Assembly (NCBI GenBank): GCA_910578935.1
Contig: CAJTSM010000008.1
Location: 51,960-115,959, forward strand
DNA: 64,000 bases
Reading direction: 5' to 3'
From: an uncultured Oscillibacter sp.
Lineage (GTDB): Bacteria > Bacillota > Clostridia > Oscillospirales > Oscillospiraceae
Numbering within the stretch: position 1 is the stretch's first letter; every line of letters starts with the position of its first letter. Made by a program: the position numbers and the translations under genes. Below are positions 1 to 8,662 of the stretch, in pieces. The notes under the pieces were generated by a model. The model worked only from the letters and a program-made list of their open reading frames with translations. It had not been told where the DNA came from and ran no database searches.

Positions 1-1851
1 CTCCGGCGCGGGGGCGGGCTCGGAACCGGACTCCTCCTTCTCAGGAGGCACAGCGGTTTCAGCAGCGGGCTCCTCGTCCTCCAGCGGAGGCAGGACGCCC
101 TCGGCACGCAGCGCGGGACCGTTCAGGGAGGCGATGTTGGGGGTCCGGCCGTCTTCAGAAGTGGGAATGGCAATCTCGCCGGCCCGAACCTTCTCATAAA
201 TCAGGTCCTTCTGGGGATCGTCCAGGTCCGCGCCCACGATCTTCCAGTTGTTGTCCACCTCGGGCATCAGGGGGCCGTCCAGGGACTCCACATATTCCGT
301 AATCATATCCCGGACCGCGCCGCCTTCGTAAACCACATCCGCCTCGTTAATCAAGCCGGAGGAGACGAGTCCGCCGTAGCGGTAGTTGTTCAGGGCCAGG
401 ACCATGGTGTCGGTATCCTTCATAGGCTGGCCTTTGTAGACCACGTTCTGAATGCGGGACCCGGCGGGTTTGGAGATGTCAATCTCATAGTCCAGGCCCG
501 CGAACATGTCGTAGTTGTACAGGCGGATGTTGGGGTTGAAGCTGATGGTCACGTCGCCGGGCTGATACTGGTTGAAGAAGTTTCCGGCCTTCTCCTCCAT
601 GATGGCCTTCATCTGTTTTCCGGTGACTTTGACCCCGTAGAGGGTGTTGTCGTACTTGTAGATTTTCACGCTGTCCCGGTGGAGGAAGGGGCCTTCCTGC
701 AGGTTGCTGGTGGAGTCAAACAGGGCCGCCAGGGACACGTCGGCCCCGGCCCGCTCCATCTGGACTTTGTTCACCAGGTCGGTGACCGCATCGTCTTCCA
801 GGACGGCGGTGGGAATTCCGGGAAGGAACTCCAAAGGATCGATAAAGGTCTTACCCACGGTGCCCACTTCTCGGGAGGCCAGCTCCAGGCTCTTCTCATG
901 GAGGTCCTTGAACTCCGCCAGGAACTCAGGGTCGGGCGTGACCCCGGCGCACTCAATAAGCTCTCCCTCGGCCTTGTCCACGGCCCAGCCGTCGCCGTCG
1001 GCCTTCAGCGTCAGGGTGACCTTGCTGACAAATTCGCCGTTACTGCCGGGTTCCAGAACGGGGATGCCTCCAATGGTTTCATTCACTTTGGCGTGGGCGT
1101 GGCCGATCAACAGGGCGTCCATCCGCTCGCCGTATTTTTCCGCGACTTCCCGCATGCCCGCAACGCCGTACTCACCGTCCAGGCCGTAGTGAACGGAGCC
1201 GATGATCACGTCGGCCTTGCCCTCCAGCTCGTCCAGGATTTTGCCGATCTCTTCGTCGGGGTTCGTGATTTTCATGTTGTCATAATGGCCGGGGTCGGAC
1301 TTCTCCCACTGGGGGATATGGGGGGCGTCCACGCCGAACACCGCCACCTTCACGCCGTCCACCTCGAAGATCTTATAGGCGTCAATCCAGCGGGAGCCGT
1401 CGGCCTTATAGAAGTTGCCGCCCAGAACCACGCCTTCGAACTCCTGGATTTCCTTCGTGGTGTACTTGAAGTCGAAGTTGAACTCGTGGTTGCCCAGAGT
1501 CCAGGCGTCGTATTTCAAGTAGTTCATAGCCTCGATCATGGGGTGAGGCTCTTCGTCCAGGAACGACTGGATGTAGTTGGCCTGGGTGGTGTCGCCGGTA
1601 TCCAGCAAAAGCAGGTCCGGGTCCTCCGCCCGCTCCGCCTTGATGATGGCGGCGGCGTGGGCCATGCTGGTTTTATTTTCCTTGTTGGAAGCATAGTCAA
1701 AGGGGTTGACCATGCCGTGCAGGTCGCTGGTCTGGAGAATGGTGATGGTCTTTCCGCCCTCCTCCGCCGCCATGGCGGGAACGGACAGCCCGGCCAGCAT
1801 GGCCAGGACCAATACCAGCGCCAGGAACTGCTTGCGCCCGGTGTTTCGCAT
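1..1851 (-). CDS. 5'-nucleotidase / metallophosphatase, secreted (C-terminus cut by window edge)
   Basis: Secreted metallophosphoesterase of the bifunctional UDP-sugar hydrolase/5'-nucleotidase family, which dephosphorylates extracellular nucleotides. The 617 visible codons start with a signal peptide (MRNTGRKQF, then a hydrophobic run ending in AMA-AEE). The metal-binding motifs follow in order: TSDLHG, LDTGDTT, GNHEF and IGHAHA. The C-terminal 5'-nucleotidase substrate domain begins near residue 330. The last visible residues are a Glu/Pro/Ala-rich linker, so a further domain or wall anchor may lie off the window. I chose the ATG at 1851 because GGGAGG lies 7 bases upstream and the signal peptide begins there. 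An in-frame ATG five codons earlier also has an RBS. The gene runs divergently from the ABC importer. Confidence 0.9.
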   Translation of the reverse strand, partial: MRNTGRKQFLALVLVLAMLAGLSVPAMAAEEGGKTITILQTSDLHGMVNPFDYASNKENKTSMAHAAAIIKAERAEDPDLLLLDTGDTTQANYIQSFLDEEPHPMIEAMNYLKYDAWTLGNHEFNFDFKYTTKEIQEFEGVVLGGNFYKADGSRWIDAYKIFEVDGVKVAVFGVDAPHIPQWEKSDPGHYDNMKITNPDEEIGKILDELEGKADVIIGSVHYGLDGEYGVAGMREVAEKYGERMDALLIGHAHAKVNETIGGIPVLEPGSNGEFVSKVTLTLKADGDGWAVDKAEGELIECAGVTPDPEFLAEFKDLHEKSLELASREVGTVGKTFIDPLEFLPGIPTAVLEDDAVTDLVNKVQMERAGADVSLAALFDSTSNLQEGPFLHRDSVKIYKYDNTLYGVKVTGKQMKAIMEEKAGNFFNQYQPGDVTISFNPNIRLYNYDMFAGLDYEIDISKPAGSRIQNVVYKGQPMKDTDTMVLALNNYRYGGLVSSGLINEADVVYEGGAVRDMITEYVESLDGPLMPEVDNNWKIVGADLDDPQKDLIYEKVRAGEIAIPTSEDGRTPNIASLNGPALRAEGVLPPLEDEEPAAETAVPPEKEESGSEPAPAPE

Positions 1852-1901
1852 AAAATGACCTCCCATTTTTTGTTTCCTCCTCGCATAATCGGAGGGATTT
1901 C

Positions 1902-1930
1902 ATTATACGACGCTTTCCGGCAATATGCAA
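1902..1930 (-). promoter_or_regulatory. sigma-A-type promoter of the 5'-nucleotidase gene
   Basis: On the minus strand, TTGCAT (1930-1925) and TATAAT (1907-1902) are separated by exactly 17 bp, about 50 bp before the start codon. No operator-like repeat is evident. Confidence 0.7.
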
Positions 1931-2068
1931 TAGACTGCTGGAAAATTTTTTCTATTTCTTTGGCAGAATATCACAAACCGTCTTTAAATTCCAGACAGAG
2001 CGCGTCCGCTTCCGGCCGCGGGCCGAAGAAACCGCAGTCCATTTCTTTCTTTTTGTTGAAAATGACAA

Positions 2069-2097
2069 TTGACTTTATCCCTTTAAAGCTGTATAGT
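2069..2097 (+). promoter_or_regulatory. sigma-A-type promoter of the ABC importer operon
   Basis: TTGACT (2069-2074) and TATAGT (2092-2097) with a 17-bp spacer. Initiation near 2104 gives a leader of about 265 nt before the importer's start codon. That leader contains an ORF and a terminator. Confidence 0.75.
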
Positions 2098-2151
2098 ACA
2101 AAAGCGTCGAAGCTGTCCCTTCATTTGCGTATTTTGAGAGGAGCGTTCCCT

Positions 2152-2250
2152 ATGCGCACACGCACTTCCTCCCTCCGGGGCGTCTATTTCCGCTTTACCA
2201 AGGTCCGCTACGCGGGCCGTTTTGAGCGTGGAACCAGATCATCCGGCTGA
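2152..2250 (+). CDS. putative 32-aa leader peptide of an attenuator
   Basis: A short ORF starting at ATG 2152, 7-8 bases after GAGAGGAGC, and ending in TGA at 2248-2250. That stop lies only 24 bases before the terminator stem at 2274. It encodes 32 residues, eight of them Arg, with an aromatic cluster VYFRF and RYAGRF in the middle. Its place between a strong promoter and an intrinsic terminator is typical of ribosome-mediated attenuation. The peptide matches no leader I recognise. It might not be translated, so this is inference from layout. Confidence 0.45.
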   Translation: MRTRTSSLRGVYFRFTKVRYAGRFERGTRSSG

Positions 2251-2273
2251 ACAGGCGCTTTATTTGGTGAAAA

Positions 2274-2304
2274 GCGGTCCTGTCTGCGGACAGGCCGCTT
2301 TTTA
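2274..2304 (+). terminator. intrinsic terminator in the ABC importer leader
   Basis: GCGGTCCTGTC (2274-2284) pairs with GACAGGCCGC (2289-2298) with one bulged base, followed by a run of Ts. It lies between the promoter and the first structural gene, so it should act as a conditional (attenuator) terminator. Confidence 0.7.
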
Positions 2305-2368
2305 TAATGACCTCAAAAACACGCACACTAAAAAAACCGCACACATGAATGTAAGGAGATTGGGAACC

Positions 2369-3406
2369 ATGAAGAAGAACTTACTCGCGCTGATGTTAAC
2401 TCTGGCCATGGCCTTGAGCCTGGCCGCCTGCGGCGGAGATTCCGCCCCCGCCGGTTCCAACAATTCCGGCAGTGACGCTCCCCCCGCCGAAACCCAGGAG
2501 CCCGCCGGTTCCTCCGGCGCCTCCGGGGAAACCTACCGGATCGGCATCTGCCAGCTGGCCCCCCACCCGGCGCTGGATGCCGCCACCGAAGGCTTTACCG
2601 ACGCCGTCAACGCTCTGCTCCCCGGCCAGGTGGAAATTGACCCCCAGAACGCCGCAGGCGACACCCCCACCTGCGCCACCATCATTAACGGCTTTGTCTC
2701 CGGGGGCGTGGACCTGATCATGGCCAACGCCACCGCTCCCCTTCAGGCCGCCGCCTCCGCAACCGCCGACATCCCGGTGCTGGGCACCTCCATCACCGAG
2801 TACGGCGTGGCCCTGGGCATTGACAACTTCTCCGGCACCGTGGGCAGCAACGTCTCCGGCACCTCCGACCTGGCGCCCCTGGACCAGCAGGCCCAGATGA
2901 TTCAGGAGTGGTATCCCGACGCCAAGACCGTGGGCCTGATCTTCTGCTCCGCCGAGCCCAACAGCCAGTATCAGGTGGACAACGTTCAGAAGTACCTGGA
3001 GGGCATGGGCTATACCTGCACCCAGTTCCCCTTCTCCGATACCAACGACATGGCCTCCGTGGTCCAGAGCGCCGCAGACGCCAGCGACGTGCTGTATGTC
3101 CCCACGGACAACACGGCGGCCAACAACGCGGGAATCATTGACAACATCTGCCGGGGCGTGAAGCCTGTCTTCGCCGGGGAGGAAGGCATCTGCGGCGGCT
3201 GCGGCGTGGCGACGCTCTCCATCAGCTACTATGACATCGGCTACAAAACCGGCGAAATGGCCGCGGACATCCTGACCGGCAAGGCCAACGTCGCCGAAAT
3301 GCCCATCGAATACGCGCCCCAGTTCGTCAAGAAGTACAACCCTGCCACCTGCGAGGCCCTGGGCCTCACCGCTCCCGAGGGCTACGAGGCCATCGCCGCC
3401 GAGTAA
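2369..3406 (+). CDS. ABC transporter substrate-binding lipoprotein (ABC_sub_bind family)
   Basis: Extracellular lipid-anchored binding protein of an ABC importer, 345 aa. Residues 1-20 are a lipoprotein signal with lipobox SLAAC (Cys21), followed by a Ser/Gly/Pro/Ala linker to about residue 50. The mature part (YRIGICQLAPHPALDAATEGF onward) resembles the ABC_sub_bind (PF04392) family linked to amino-acid import, including TrpX-like proteins. The ligand cannot be read from sequence. I chose ATG 2369 because GTAAGGAGAT lies just upstream and the signal peptide starts there; an earlier in-frame start has no RBS. The permease and ATPase follow, so this is a complete importer operon. Confidence 0.9.
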   Translation: MKKNLLALMLTLAMALSLAACGGDSAPAGSNNSGSDAPPAETQEPAGSSGASGETYRIGICQLAPHPALDAATEGFTDAVNALLPGQVEIDPQNAAGDTPTCATIINGFVSGGVDLIMANATAPLQAAASATADIPVLGTSITEYGVALGIDNFSGTVGSNVSGTSDLAPLDQQAQMIQEWYPDAKTVGLIFCSAEPNSQYQVDNVQKYLEGMGYTCTQFPFSDTNDMASVVQSAADASDVLYVPTDNTAANNAGIIDNICRGVKPVFAGEEGICGGCGVATLSISYYDIGYKTGEMAADILTGKANVAEMPIEYAPQFVKKYNPATCEALGLTAPEGYEAIAAE

Positions 3407-3431
3407 ACTAGTCTAAAGAGAGGGTTCCATC

Positions 3432-4382
3432 ATGCTGACTTTCCTCAACGCCCTGCCCGGGGCCGTATCCCAGGGGTTGATTTGGGGTATCATGGCCATC
3501 GGGGTCTATCTGACCTACAAAATCCTGGACATTGCCGACCTGACCGTGGACGGCTCCTTCTGCACCGGCGGCGCGGTCTTCGTCATGCTCTTCACCGCCG
3601 GGGTCAACGTCTGGGCCGCCCTGCTGGCCGCTGCGTTGGCGGGCATGCTGGCGGGGCTGGTGACGGGGCTTTTAAACACCCAGTGCGGCATTCCCGCCAT
3701 TCTGGCCGGCATTCTGACCCAGCTGGGACTGTACTCCGTCAACATGTCCATCATGGACTTTAAGGCGTCGGTGGCCATCAACGTCACCCAGGCGGACACG
3801 CTGGAAAAGCTGCTGGTGTCCCTGCGCTTCGTCCAGGGGGCCATCCGGGGGGATTTTCCCCTCTGGCGGCACCCCATTTTGGTGGTGGGCCTCTTCACCG
3901 TGGGCCTTATCGCCCTGCTGTACGGTTTCTTCGGCACGGAGCTGGGCTGCGCCCTTCGGGCCACCGGCTCAAACGGCAGCATGGCCCGGGCCCAGGGCAT
4001 CAATACCGACTTCTGCAAGGTGCTGGGCCTGATGATCTCCAACGGCCTGGTGGCCCTCTCCGGGGCCATGCTGTGCCAGTACAACGGGGCCAATGAGATC
4101 AACGTGGGCCGGGGCGCCATCGTCATCGGACTGGCGGCGGTCATCATCGGGCAAGTGCTCTTCAGCAAGCTGTTCCACAATTTCGCCCTCAAGCTGCTGG
4201 CGGTGGCCATTGGGGCCATCCTCTATTATATCGTCATTCAGGCCGTGCTGGCCATGGGCCTGAACCCCAACTATTTAAAGCTCCTCTCCGCGCTGGTGGT
4301 GGCGGTGTTTTTGTCCCTGCCCTACTGGAAGGGGAAGTATTTCCACGCCAAGGTGAAGACGGGAGGCGCCAGCCATGCTTGA
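3432..4382 (+). CDS. ABC transporter permease (LivH/BPD_transp_2-like)
   Basis: Integral membrane subunit of the importer, 316 aa, with about eight or nine hydrophobic segments. The N-terminus (GLIWGIMAIGVYLTYKILD) and the following Asp-Leu-Thr-Val-Asp-Gly-Ser motif are characteristic of permeases paired with ABC_sub_bind proteins. AGAGAGGG precedes the ATG. The 3' end overlaps the ATPase gene by 8 bases, indicating translational coupling. Confidence 0.9.
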   Translation: MLTFLNALPGAVSQGLIWGIMAIGVYLTYKILDIADLTVDGSFCTGGAVFVMLFTAGVNVWAALLAAALAGMLAGLVTGLLNTQCGIPAILAGILTQLGLYSVNMSIMDFKASVAINVTQADTLEKLLVSLRFVQGAIRGDFPLWRHPILVVGLFTVGLIALLYGFFGTELGCALRATGSNGSMARAQGINTDFCKVLGLMISNGLVALSGAMLCQYNGANEINVGRGAIVIGLAAVIIGQVLFSKLFHNFALKLLAVAIGAILYYIVIQAVLAMGLNPNYLKLLSALVVAVFLSLPYWKGKYFHAKVKTGGASHA

Positions 4383-5169
4383 GATCAAGGACATCTGGAA
4401 AATCTTCAACGCCGGGACGGTTAACGAAAAGCAGGCCCTCCGGGGCGTGAGCCTGACGCTGAACGACGGGGATTTCTGCACGGTCATCGGCGGCAACGGA
4501 GCGGGCAAATCCACCATGCTGAACGCCGTGGCGGGGACCTGGGCCGTGGACGGCGGGTCCATCTCCATCGGCGGCGTGGACGTGACTCATCTGCCGGACT
4601 ACAAGCGGGCCCCCTATATCGGCCGGGTGTTCCAGGACCCTATGCTGGGCACCGCGCCCACCATGCAGATCCTGGAAAATCTGGCCCTGGCGGCCCGCCG
4701 GGGCCAGCGCCGGGGACTCCGCTGGGGCGTGACCAAGGCGGAGAAGGAGCAGTATCAGGAGATGCTGAGAAATTTGGACCTGGGGTTGGAGGACCGGCTG
4801 ACCAGCAAGGTGGGCCTCCTCTCCGGCGGACAGCGCCAGGCGCTGACGCTGCTGATGGCCTCCCTGAAAAAGCCCAAGCTGCTGCTCCTGGACGAGCACA
4901 CCGCCGCCCTGGACCCCAAGACGGCGGCCAAGGTGCTGGAGCTCTCGGACCGCATCGTGGCGGAGAGCAAGCTGACCACCATGATGGTCACCCACAATAT
5001 GAAAGACGCCATCCAGCACGGGAACCGGCTCATCATGATGTACGATGGAAAAATCGTCATCGACGTCTCCGGTGAGGAGAAGAAAAAGCTGACGGTGCCC
5101 CAGCTCCTGGAGCTGTTTAACAAAGTCAGCGGCTCCGACGAGGCGGACGACAAGCTGCTGCTGTCATAA
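4375..5169 (+). CDS. ABC transporter ATP-binding protein
   Basis: Cytoplasmic ATPase that powers the importer, 264 aa. Walker A is GGNGAGKST (residues 39-47), the ABC signature is LLSGGQRQ, and Walker B is LLLLDEHTA, followed by the switch His in MVTHNM. No C-terminal regulatory domain is present. It is the last gene of the operon, closed by the terminator at 5182. Confidence 0.92.
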   Translation: MLEIKDIWKIFNAGTVNEKQALRGVSLTLNDGDFCTVIGGNGAGKSTMLNAVAGTWAVDGGSISIGGVDVTHLPDYKRAPYIGRVFQDPMLGTAPTMQILENLALAARRGQRRGLRWGVTKAEKEQYQEMLRNLDLGLEDRLTSKVGLLSGGQRQALTLLMASLKKPKLLLLDEHTAALDPKTAAKVLELSDRIVAESKLTTMMVTHNMKDAIQHGNRLIMMYDGKIVIDVSGEEKKKLTVPQLLELFNKVSGSDEADDKLLLS

Positions 5170-5181
5170 AAAGCAAGACAC

Positions 5182-5212
5182 GCGGCGGGGTTTCTCAGCC
5201 CCGCCGCCTTTC
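5182..5212 (+). terminator. intrinsic terminator of the ABC importer operon
   Basis: GCGGCGGGG (5182-5190) pairs with CCCCGCCGC (5199-5207), followed by CTTTCT. It lies directly after the ATPase gene. Confidence 0.75.
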
Positions 5213-5239
5213 TCACTACATACGAAAGGGGTCCCTTCC

Positions 5240-6079
5240 ATGAAACTGATTACCTGTCTTTACAAGGGAGAAGAGCGCGTGGGCGCGCTGACAGAAACCG
5301 GTGTGGTCTTCCTTCCCTATCCGGACATGAACGCCCTGATCGAGGCGCTTCCCCCGGAAGTCCTCGCCGTCACCAACAAGCCCGTCCCCCTGGCGGATGT
5401 AAAGCTCCTGGCCCCCATCCCCCGGCCCCGGCAGGACGTGATCTGCCTGGGGATGAACTACCGGGACCACGCCAAGGAGGCGGCCAAGTATGACGCGGAC
5501 GCCTTCGCCAAGGAAAAGCCCGTAGCGGTCTACTTCTCCAAGCGGGTCTCCCGGGCCGGAAACCCGGAGGGAGAAATTCCCCGGTACGAGGGACTGGTAG
5601 AGCGGCTGGACTACGAAGCGGAGCTGGCGGTCATTATCGGGAAAACCGCCAGGAATGTGAAGGCCGAGGAGGCCGGGGAATACGTCTTCGGCTACACCGT
5701 CCTGAACGACGTGTCCGCCCGGGATCTCCAGACGGGGCACAAGCAGTGGTACTTCGGCAAGGGCCTGGACGGCTTCACTCCCATGGGGCCCTGCATCCTC
5801 ACCGCGGACAGCACCGCCTTCCCCCCGGCCCTGGACATCTCCTGCACGGTTAATGGGGAACTCCGGCAGCACTCCAATACCTCCCTGCTCATCCACGGCA
5901 TCCCGGAGATCATCGCGGAGCTCTCCGCCGGGATGACCCTGCTGCCGGGGACCATCATCGCCACCGGCACCCCCGCCGGGGTGGGCATGGGCCTTGATCC
6001 CCCCAGATTCCTGAAGTCCGGGGATGTAGTGGAGTGTACCATTCAAGGAATCGGAACCCTGAAAAGCACGGTGCGCTGA
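5240..6079 (+). CDS. fumarylacetoacetate hydrolase (FAH) family protein
   Basis: Predicted metal-dependent hydrolase or decarboxylase of the FAH superfamily, 279 aa. Members include fumarylpyruvate hydrolase, HpcE-type enzymes and oxaloacetate decarboxylase. The conserved start of the domain, CLGMNYRDHAKEA, is followed by the acidic metal-binding residues in DYEAELAV and NDVSARD and the C-terminal TGTPAGVG loop. It has the N-terminal about 55-residue extension usual in bacterial members. GAAAGGGG precedes the ATG. It is a single-gene unit between two terminators, so context does not reveal the substrate. Confidence 0.88.
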   Translation: MKLITCLYKGEERVGALTETGVVFLPYPDMNALIEALPPEVLAVTNKPVPLADVKLLAPIPRPRQDVICLGMNYRDHAKEAAKYDADAFAKEKPVAVYFSKRVSRAGNPEGEIPRYEGLVERLDYEAELAVIIGKTARNVKAEEAGEYVFGYTVLNDVSARDLQTGHKQWYFGKGLDGFTPMGPCILTADSTAFPPALDISCTVNGELRQHSNTSLLIHGIPEIIAELSAGMTLLPGTIIATGTPAGVGMGLDPPRFLKSGDVVECTIQGIGTLKSTVR

Positions 6080-6097
6080 ATACTTCCAGTATCTCTT

Positions 6098-6133
6098 GAG
6101 GCCGGACGGCATACGCCGTCCGGCCTCAGTTTC
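6098..6133 (+). terminator. intrinsic terminator after the FAH-family gene
   Basis: A perfect 13-bp stem: GAGGCCGGACGGC (6098-6110) and its complement (6115-6127) around an ATAC loop, followed by a T-rich tract. Confidence 0.8.
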
Positions 6134-6255
6134 TACCTGCGCTTCCAGAACCTGTCCCTTGCCCTGAGAGGAGAATCTGCGGTAAAATAAAACGCGCAGT
6201 TTGTCGAAAGAAATTTTATAATATCTTTTATTATCTTATTAAGGAGTTTGGAAAA

Positions 6256-7956
6256 ATGCGGAATATGCGCCGTTTTGCCCTGCTGTTTCTGATTCTCACA
6301 TGGTTGTTGTCTCTGTCGGATCACGGCAGGGCATCCGCTGCCGGAAGCGGCCCCACCGGGGAAATCGCCGGGTATTACGCTTCCTGGGCCTCCGCTCAAG
6401 GGTACACGCCGGACAAGCTTCCGGCAGAGCGGTTTACCCAGATCAATTATGCCTTTGGCAAAATTGAGCATGGCAAAGCTGTTCTGGGCGATCCGGTTCG
6501 AGACGGAAAGAACCTCCGGGAACTGACAAGCCTGCGGAAGCGAAATCCGGATTTGAACATCGTCCTCTCTCTGGGCGGGTGGGACGAATCCGCTTATTTT
6601 TCCGACGCGGCGGCCACTGCTGAAAGCCGGAAGCTCTTTGCCCGGTCCTGTGTGGAGCTGCTTTTGGAGCACGGCCTGGACGGGGTGGACCTGGACTGGG
6701 AATATCCTGTCTCCGGCGGCGCCCCCGGCGTAGTCCACCGGCCCCAGGACAAGCAGAACTTCACCCTGCTGCTGCGGGAACTTCGCCAGGCGCTGGACCG
6801 GCAGGGGCGGCATGACGGAAAGCGCTACGTCCTGACCATTGCCGGGGCGGTAAACAGCAGTTATCTCAACAATATCGAGCCTCAGGCGGTGGCGGAAACC
6901 GTGGACCATATTTTTCTCATGGCCTACGATCTCCACGGCCCCTGGGACGATTCCGCGGACTTCAACGCGCCTCTCCATTCTCCCGCCGGCGGCCCGCCCC
7001 GCTACTGCGCCAGCGTCGACGACGGCATTTCCTCCTGGCTGGGCCGGGGCGTCCCGGCGGAGAAGCTGGTGCTGGGAATGCCGCTCTACGGGTACATATA
7101 CCAGGGCGTTGACCGCCGGAACAACGGATTGTACCAGTCCTTTGAAACCGCCAAATCCGTGTCTTGGGACCGGGTGAAAAGCGAGTATTTAAGCCAAGGC
7201 GCTTACCGCCGGTTCTTCCATGAGGAGGCGGAAGTCCCCTATCTTTACGGAAACCGCTCCTTTCTCTCCTACGACGATCCGGCCTCTGCCGCCGCCAAGG
7301 CGGAGCTGGCCCGGCGGCGCGGTCTGGGAGGCATAGGTTTCTGGGAGCTGTCGCAAGACCGGTCGGGGGATCTGATCCAGAGCGCCTGGACCGCTTGGAA
7401 CGGCGGACGTTTTTCGGACGTGCCCCAGGACGCCTGGTATGCCGGGGCGGTGGAACGGGTCTGCGCCGCCGGGCTGATGAACGGCACAAGCTCAAAGACT
7501 TTCTCCCCCGGCGGGACAGTGACCCGGGGACAGATCACCGCGATTCTTTACCGGCTTGCGGGAGAGCCCGCAGCCCGGAACGCCCCCTTCTCCGACGTAC
7601 CTGCTTCCGCTTACTACAGCAAGGCCGTGGCCTGGGCCGCGGAGAACGGAATTGTGGAAGGATTTTACGACGGGACCTTTCGCCCGGATCTGCCCGTCAG
7701 CCGCCAGCAGTTGGCCGCCTTCCTCTGGCGTTATGCCAACATGGAGAGAGCGGACAGCGGGAACCGGGCCCCCCTCCGGGGCTGGCTGGACGCCGGAGAA
7801 GTGAGCGGCTATGCCGAGGAACCCATGAGCTGGGCTCTGGCGGAGGGCATTTTGCAGGGAACGAAAGACGGAACCCTCCAGCCCCAAGGCCGGGCCGCCC
7901 GAGGTCAAGCCGCCGTTCTGCTGGAGCGGTTTCAAAAACTGCTGAAAAGCGCCTAA
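6256..7956 (+). CDS. GH18 chitinase-like glycosidase with three C-terminal SLH domains
   Basis: Cell-surface glycoside hydrolase, 566 aa. It starts with a signal peptide (residues 1 to about 28), then a GH18 TIM barrel (about 35-380). The GH18 signature DGVDLDWEYP is at 142-151, with E149 the expected acid/base. Three SLH modules follow (about 386-440, 446-500 and 507-562). These should bind pyruvylated secondary wall polymer and hold the enzyme on the wall. The third module is divergent. Substrates of the family include chitin and peptidoglycan-type GlcNAc linkages; no carbohydrate-binding module is present to discriminate. AAGGAG lies 9-10 bases before the ATG. Confidence 0.92.
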   Translation: MRNMRRFALLFLILTWLLSLSDHGRASAAGSGPTGEIAGYYASWASAQGYTPDKLPAERFTQINYAFGKIEHGKAVLGDPVRDGKNLRELTSLRKRNPDLNIVLSLGGWDESAYFSDAAATAESRKLFARSCVELLLEHGLDGVDLDWEYPVSGGAPGVVHRPQDKQNFTLLLRELRQALDRQGRHDGKRYVLTIAGAVNSSYLNNIEPQAVAETVDHIFLMAYDLHGPWDDSADFNAPLHSPAGGPPRYCASVDDGISSWLGRGVPAEKLVLGMPLYGYIYQGVDRRNNGLYQSFETAKSVSWDRVKSEYLSQGAYRRFFHEEAEVPYLYGNRSFLSYDDPASAAAKAELARRRGLGGIGFWELSQDRSGDLIQSAWTAWNGGRFSDVPQDAWYAGAVERVCAAGLMNGTSSKTFSPGGTVTRGQITAILYRLAGEPAARNAPFSDVPASAYYSKAVAWAAENGIVEGFYDGTFRPDLPVSRQQLAAFLWRYANMERADSGNRAPLRGWLDAGEVSGYAEEPMSWALAEGILQGTKDGTLQPQGRAARGQAAVLLERFQKLLKSA

Positions 7957-7962
7957 TTGCGG

Positions 7963-7993
7963 GAGGCAAGGGCAAAAGCCCTTGCCTCTTTTT
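7963..7993 (+). terminator. intrinsic terminator after the GH18 gene
   Basis: A perfect 11-bp stem GAGGCAAGGGC/GCCCTTGCCTC around AAAA, then TTTTT. Its right arm overlaps the -35 element of the next promoter. Confidence 0.85.
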
Positions 7994-8010
7994 GCCGGAA
8001 CTGGTATACT
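7982..8010 (+). promoter_or_regulatory. promoter of the barnase-barstar pair
   Basis: TTGCCT (7982-7987) and TATACT (8005-8010) with a 17-bp spacer. Initiation near 8017 leaves a leader of only about 20 nt. Confidence 0.6.
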
Positions 8011-8038
8011 GTCCCCATTGACAGAAAGGATGATGCAT

Positions 8039-8662
8039 ATGAAACGCTGGCTCAGCGGCCTGCTGGCCGCATTGACGCTGTTCTCCCTCACCGCCTGCGC
8101 TTCCCTCACGCTGGACGGCGGACCCATAGAGGAGTCTCAGCCGGAACTGGCAGCCGGCCTCCCCGCCGCGGAAGATTCGGAAACCTCCGCCGCGTTAGAG
8201 GAATCCCCCGGCGCAGAGGACGCCGCCCCAGAAGACGGAAACGCCCCGGATGCCGGAGCGGAAAGTTTCGCCGTCCCGGAGGAGACGGAACCCGCCCCCC
8301 TCCCGGAGGACGGCGTCTATACCACCAAGGAGGATGTGGCCCTCTATATCCACACCTACGGCCGTCTGCCGGACAACTTCATCACCAAGAAGGAAGCGCA
8401 GAACCTGGGCTGGTCCGGCGGGTCCCTGGAGCCTTACGCACCGGGCCAATGCCTGTGCATCGGTGGAAACCGTTTTGGGAACTACGAGGGCCTCCTGCCG
8501 GAGGCGGAGGGCCGGACCTATACGGAATGCGACATCGACACCCTGGGGGCCAAGAGCCGGGGAGCCAAGCGGATCGTCTTCTCCAACGACGGTCTGATCT
8601 ATTACACGGAAGATCACTATGAGTCCTTTGAGCTGTTGTATGGAGACGTGGGCAATGGCTGA
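8039..8662 (+). CDS. barnase-type ribonuclease, lipid-anchored (toxin)
   Basis: Guanyl-preferring RNase of the barnase (N1/T1) family on a lipoprotein scaffold, 207 aa. The lipobox is LTAC (Cys20), followed by an acidic Glu/Pro/Ala linker (about 25-90), then the barnase domain (about 92-203). By recall of the barnase sequence, its catalytic residues all have counterparts: K117 (NFITKKEA), E163 (YTECDID), R174, R178 (KRIVF) and H193 (EDHYESF). I chose ATG 8039 because it has AAAGGA at the right distance and opens the signal peptide. The last 8 bases overlap the barstar gene. Likely roles are extracellular RNA degradation or a surface-displayed toxin; which one is unknown. Confidence 0.9.
   Translation: MKRWLSGLLAALTLFSLTACASLTLDGGPIEESQPELAAGLPAAEDSETSAALEESPGAEDAAPEDGNAPDAGAESFAVPEETEPAPLPEDGVYTTKEDVALYIHTYGRLPDNFITKKEAQNLGWSGGSLEPYAPGQCLCIGGNRFGNYEGLLPEAEGRTYTECDIDTLGAKSRGAKRIVFSNDGLIYYTEDHYESFELLYGDVGNG

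Larger units (their letters stand above)
1852..2368. other. divergent intergenic region, 517 bp
   Basis: The region between the 5'-nucleotidase and the ABC importer genes. It holds the minus-strand promoter (1902-1930), the plus-strand promoter (2069-2097), a short leader ORF (2152-2250), a terminator hairpin (2274-2304) and the importer's RBS. I see nothing definable between about 1935 and 2065. Confidence 0.6.

Noticed and set aside
679..2250. 523-codon plus-strand frame over the 5'-nucleotidase gene
   Set aside because: It is antisense to a clear metallophosphatase with signal peptide and metal motifs. Only its last 32 codons, which lie beyond that gene and have their own RBS, were kept as a possible leader ORF.
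2104..2304. T-box riboswitch upstream of the ABC importer
   Set aside because: GAGCGTGGAACC near 2224-2235 recalls the T-box core AGGGTGGNACCGCG, but the match is incomplete, and I could not place a Stem I or an antiterminator. The leader is also short. A leader-peptide attenuator fits better.
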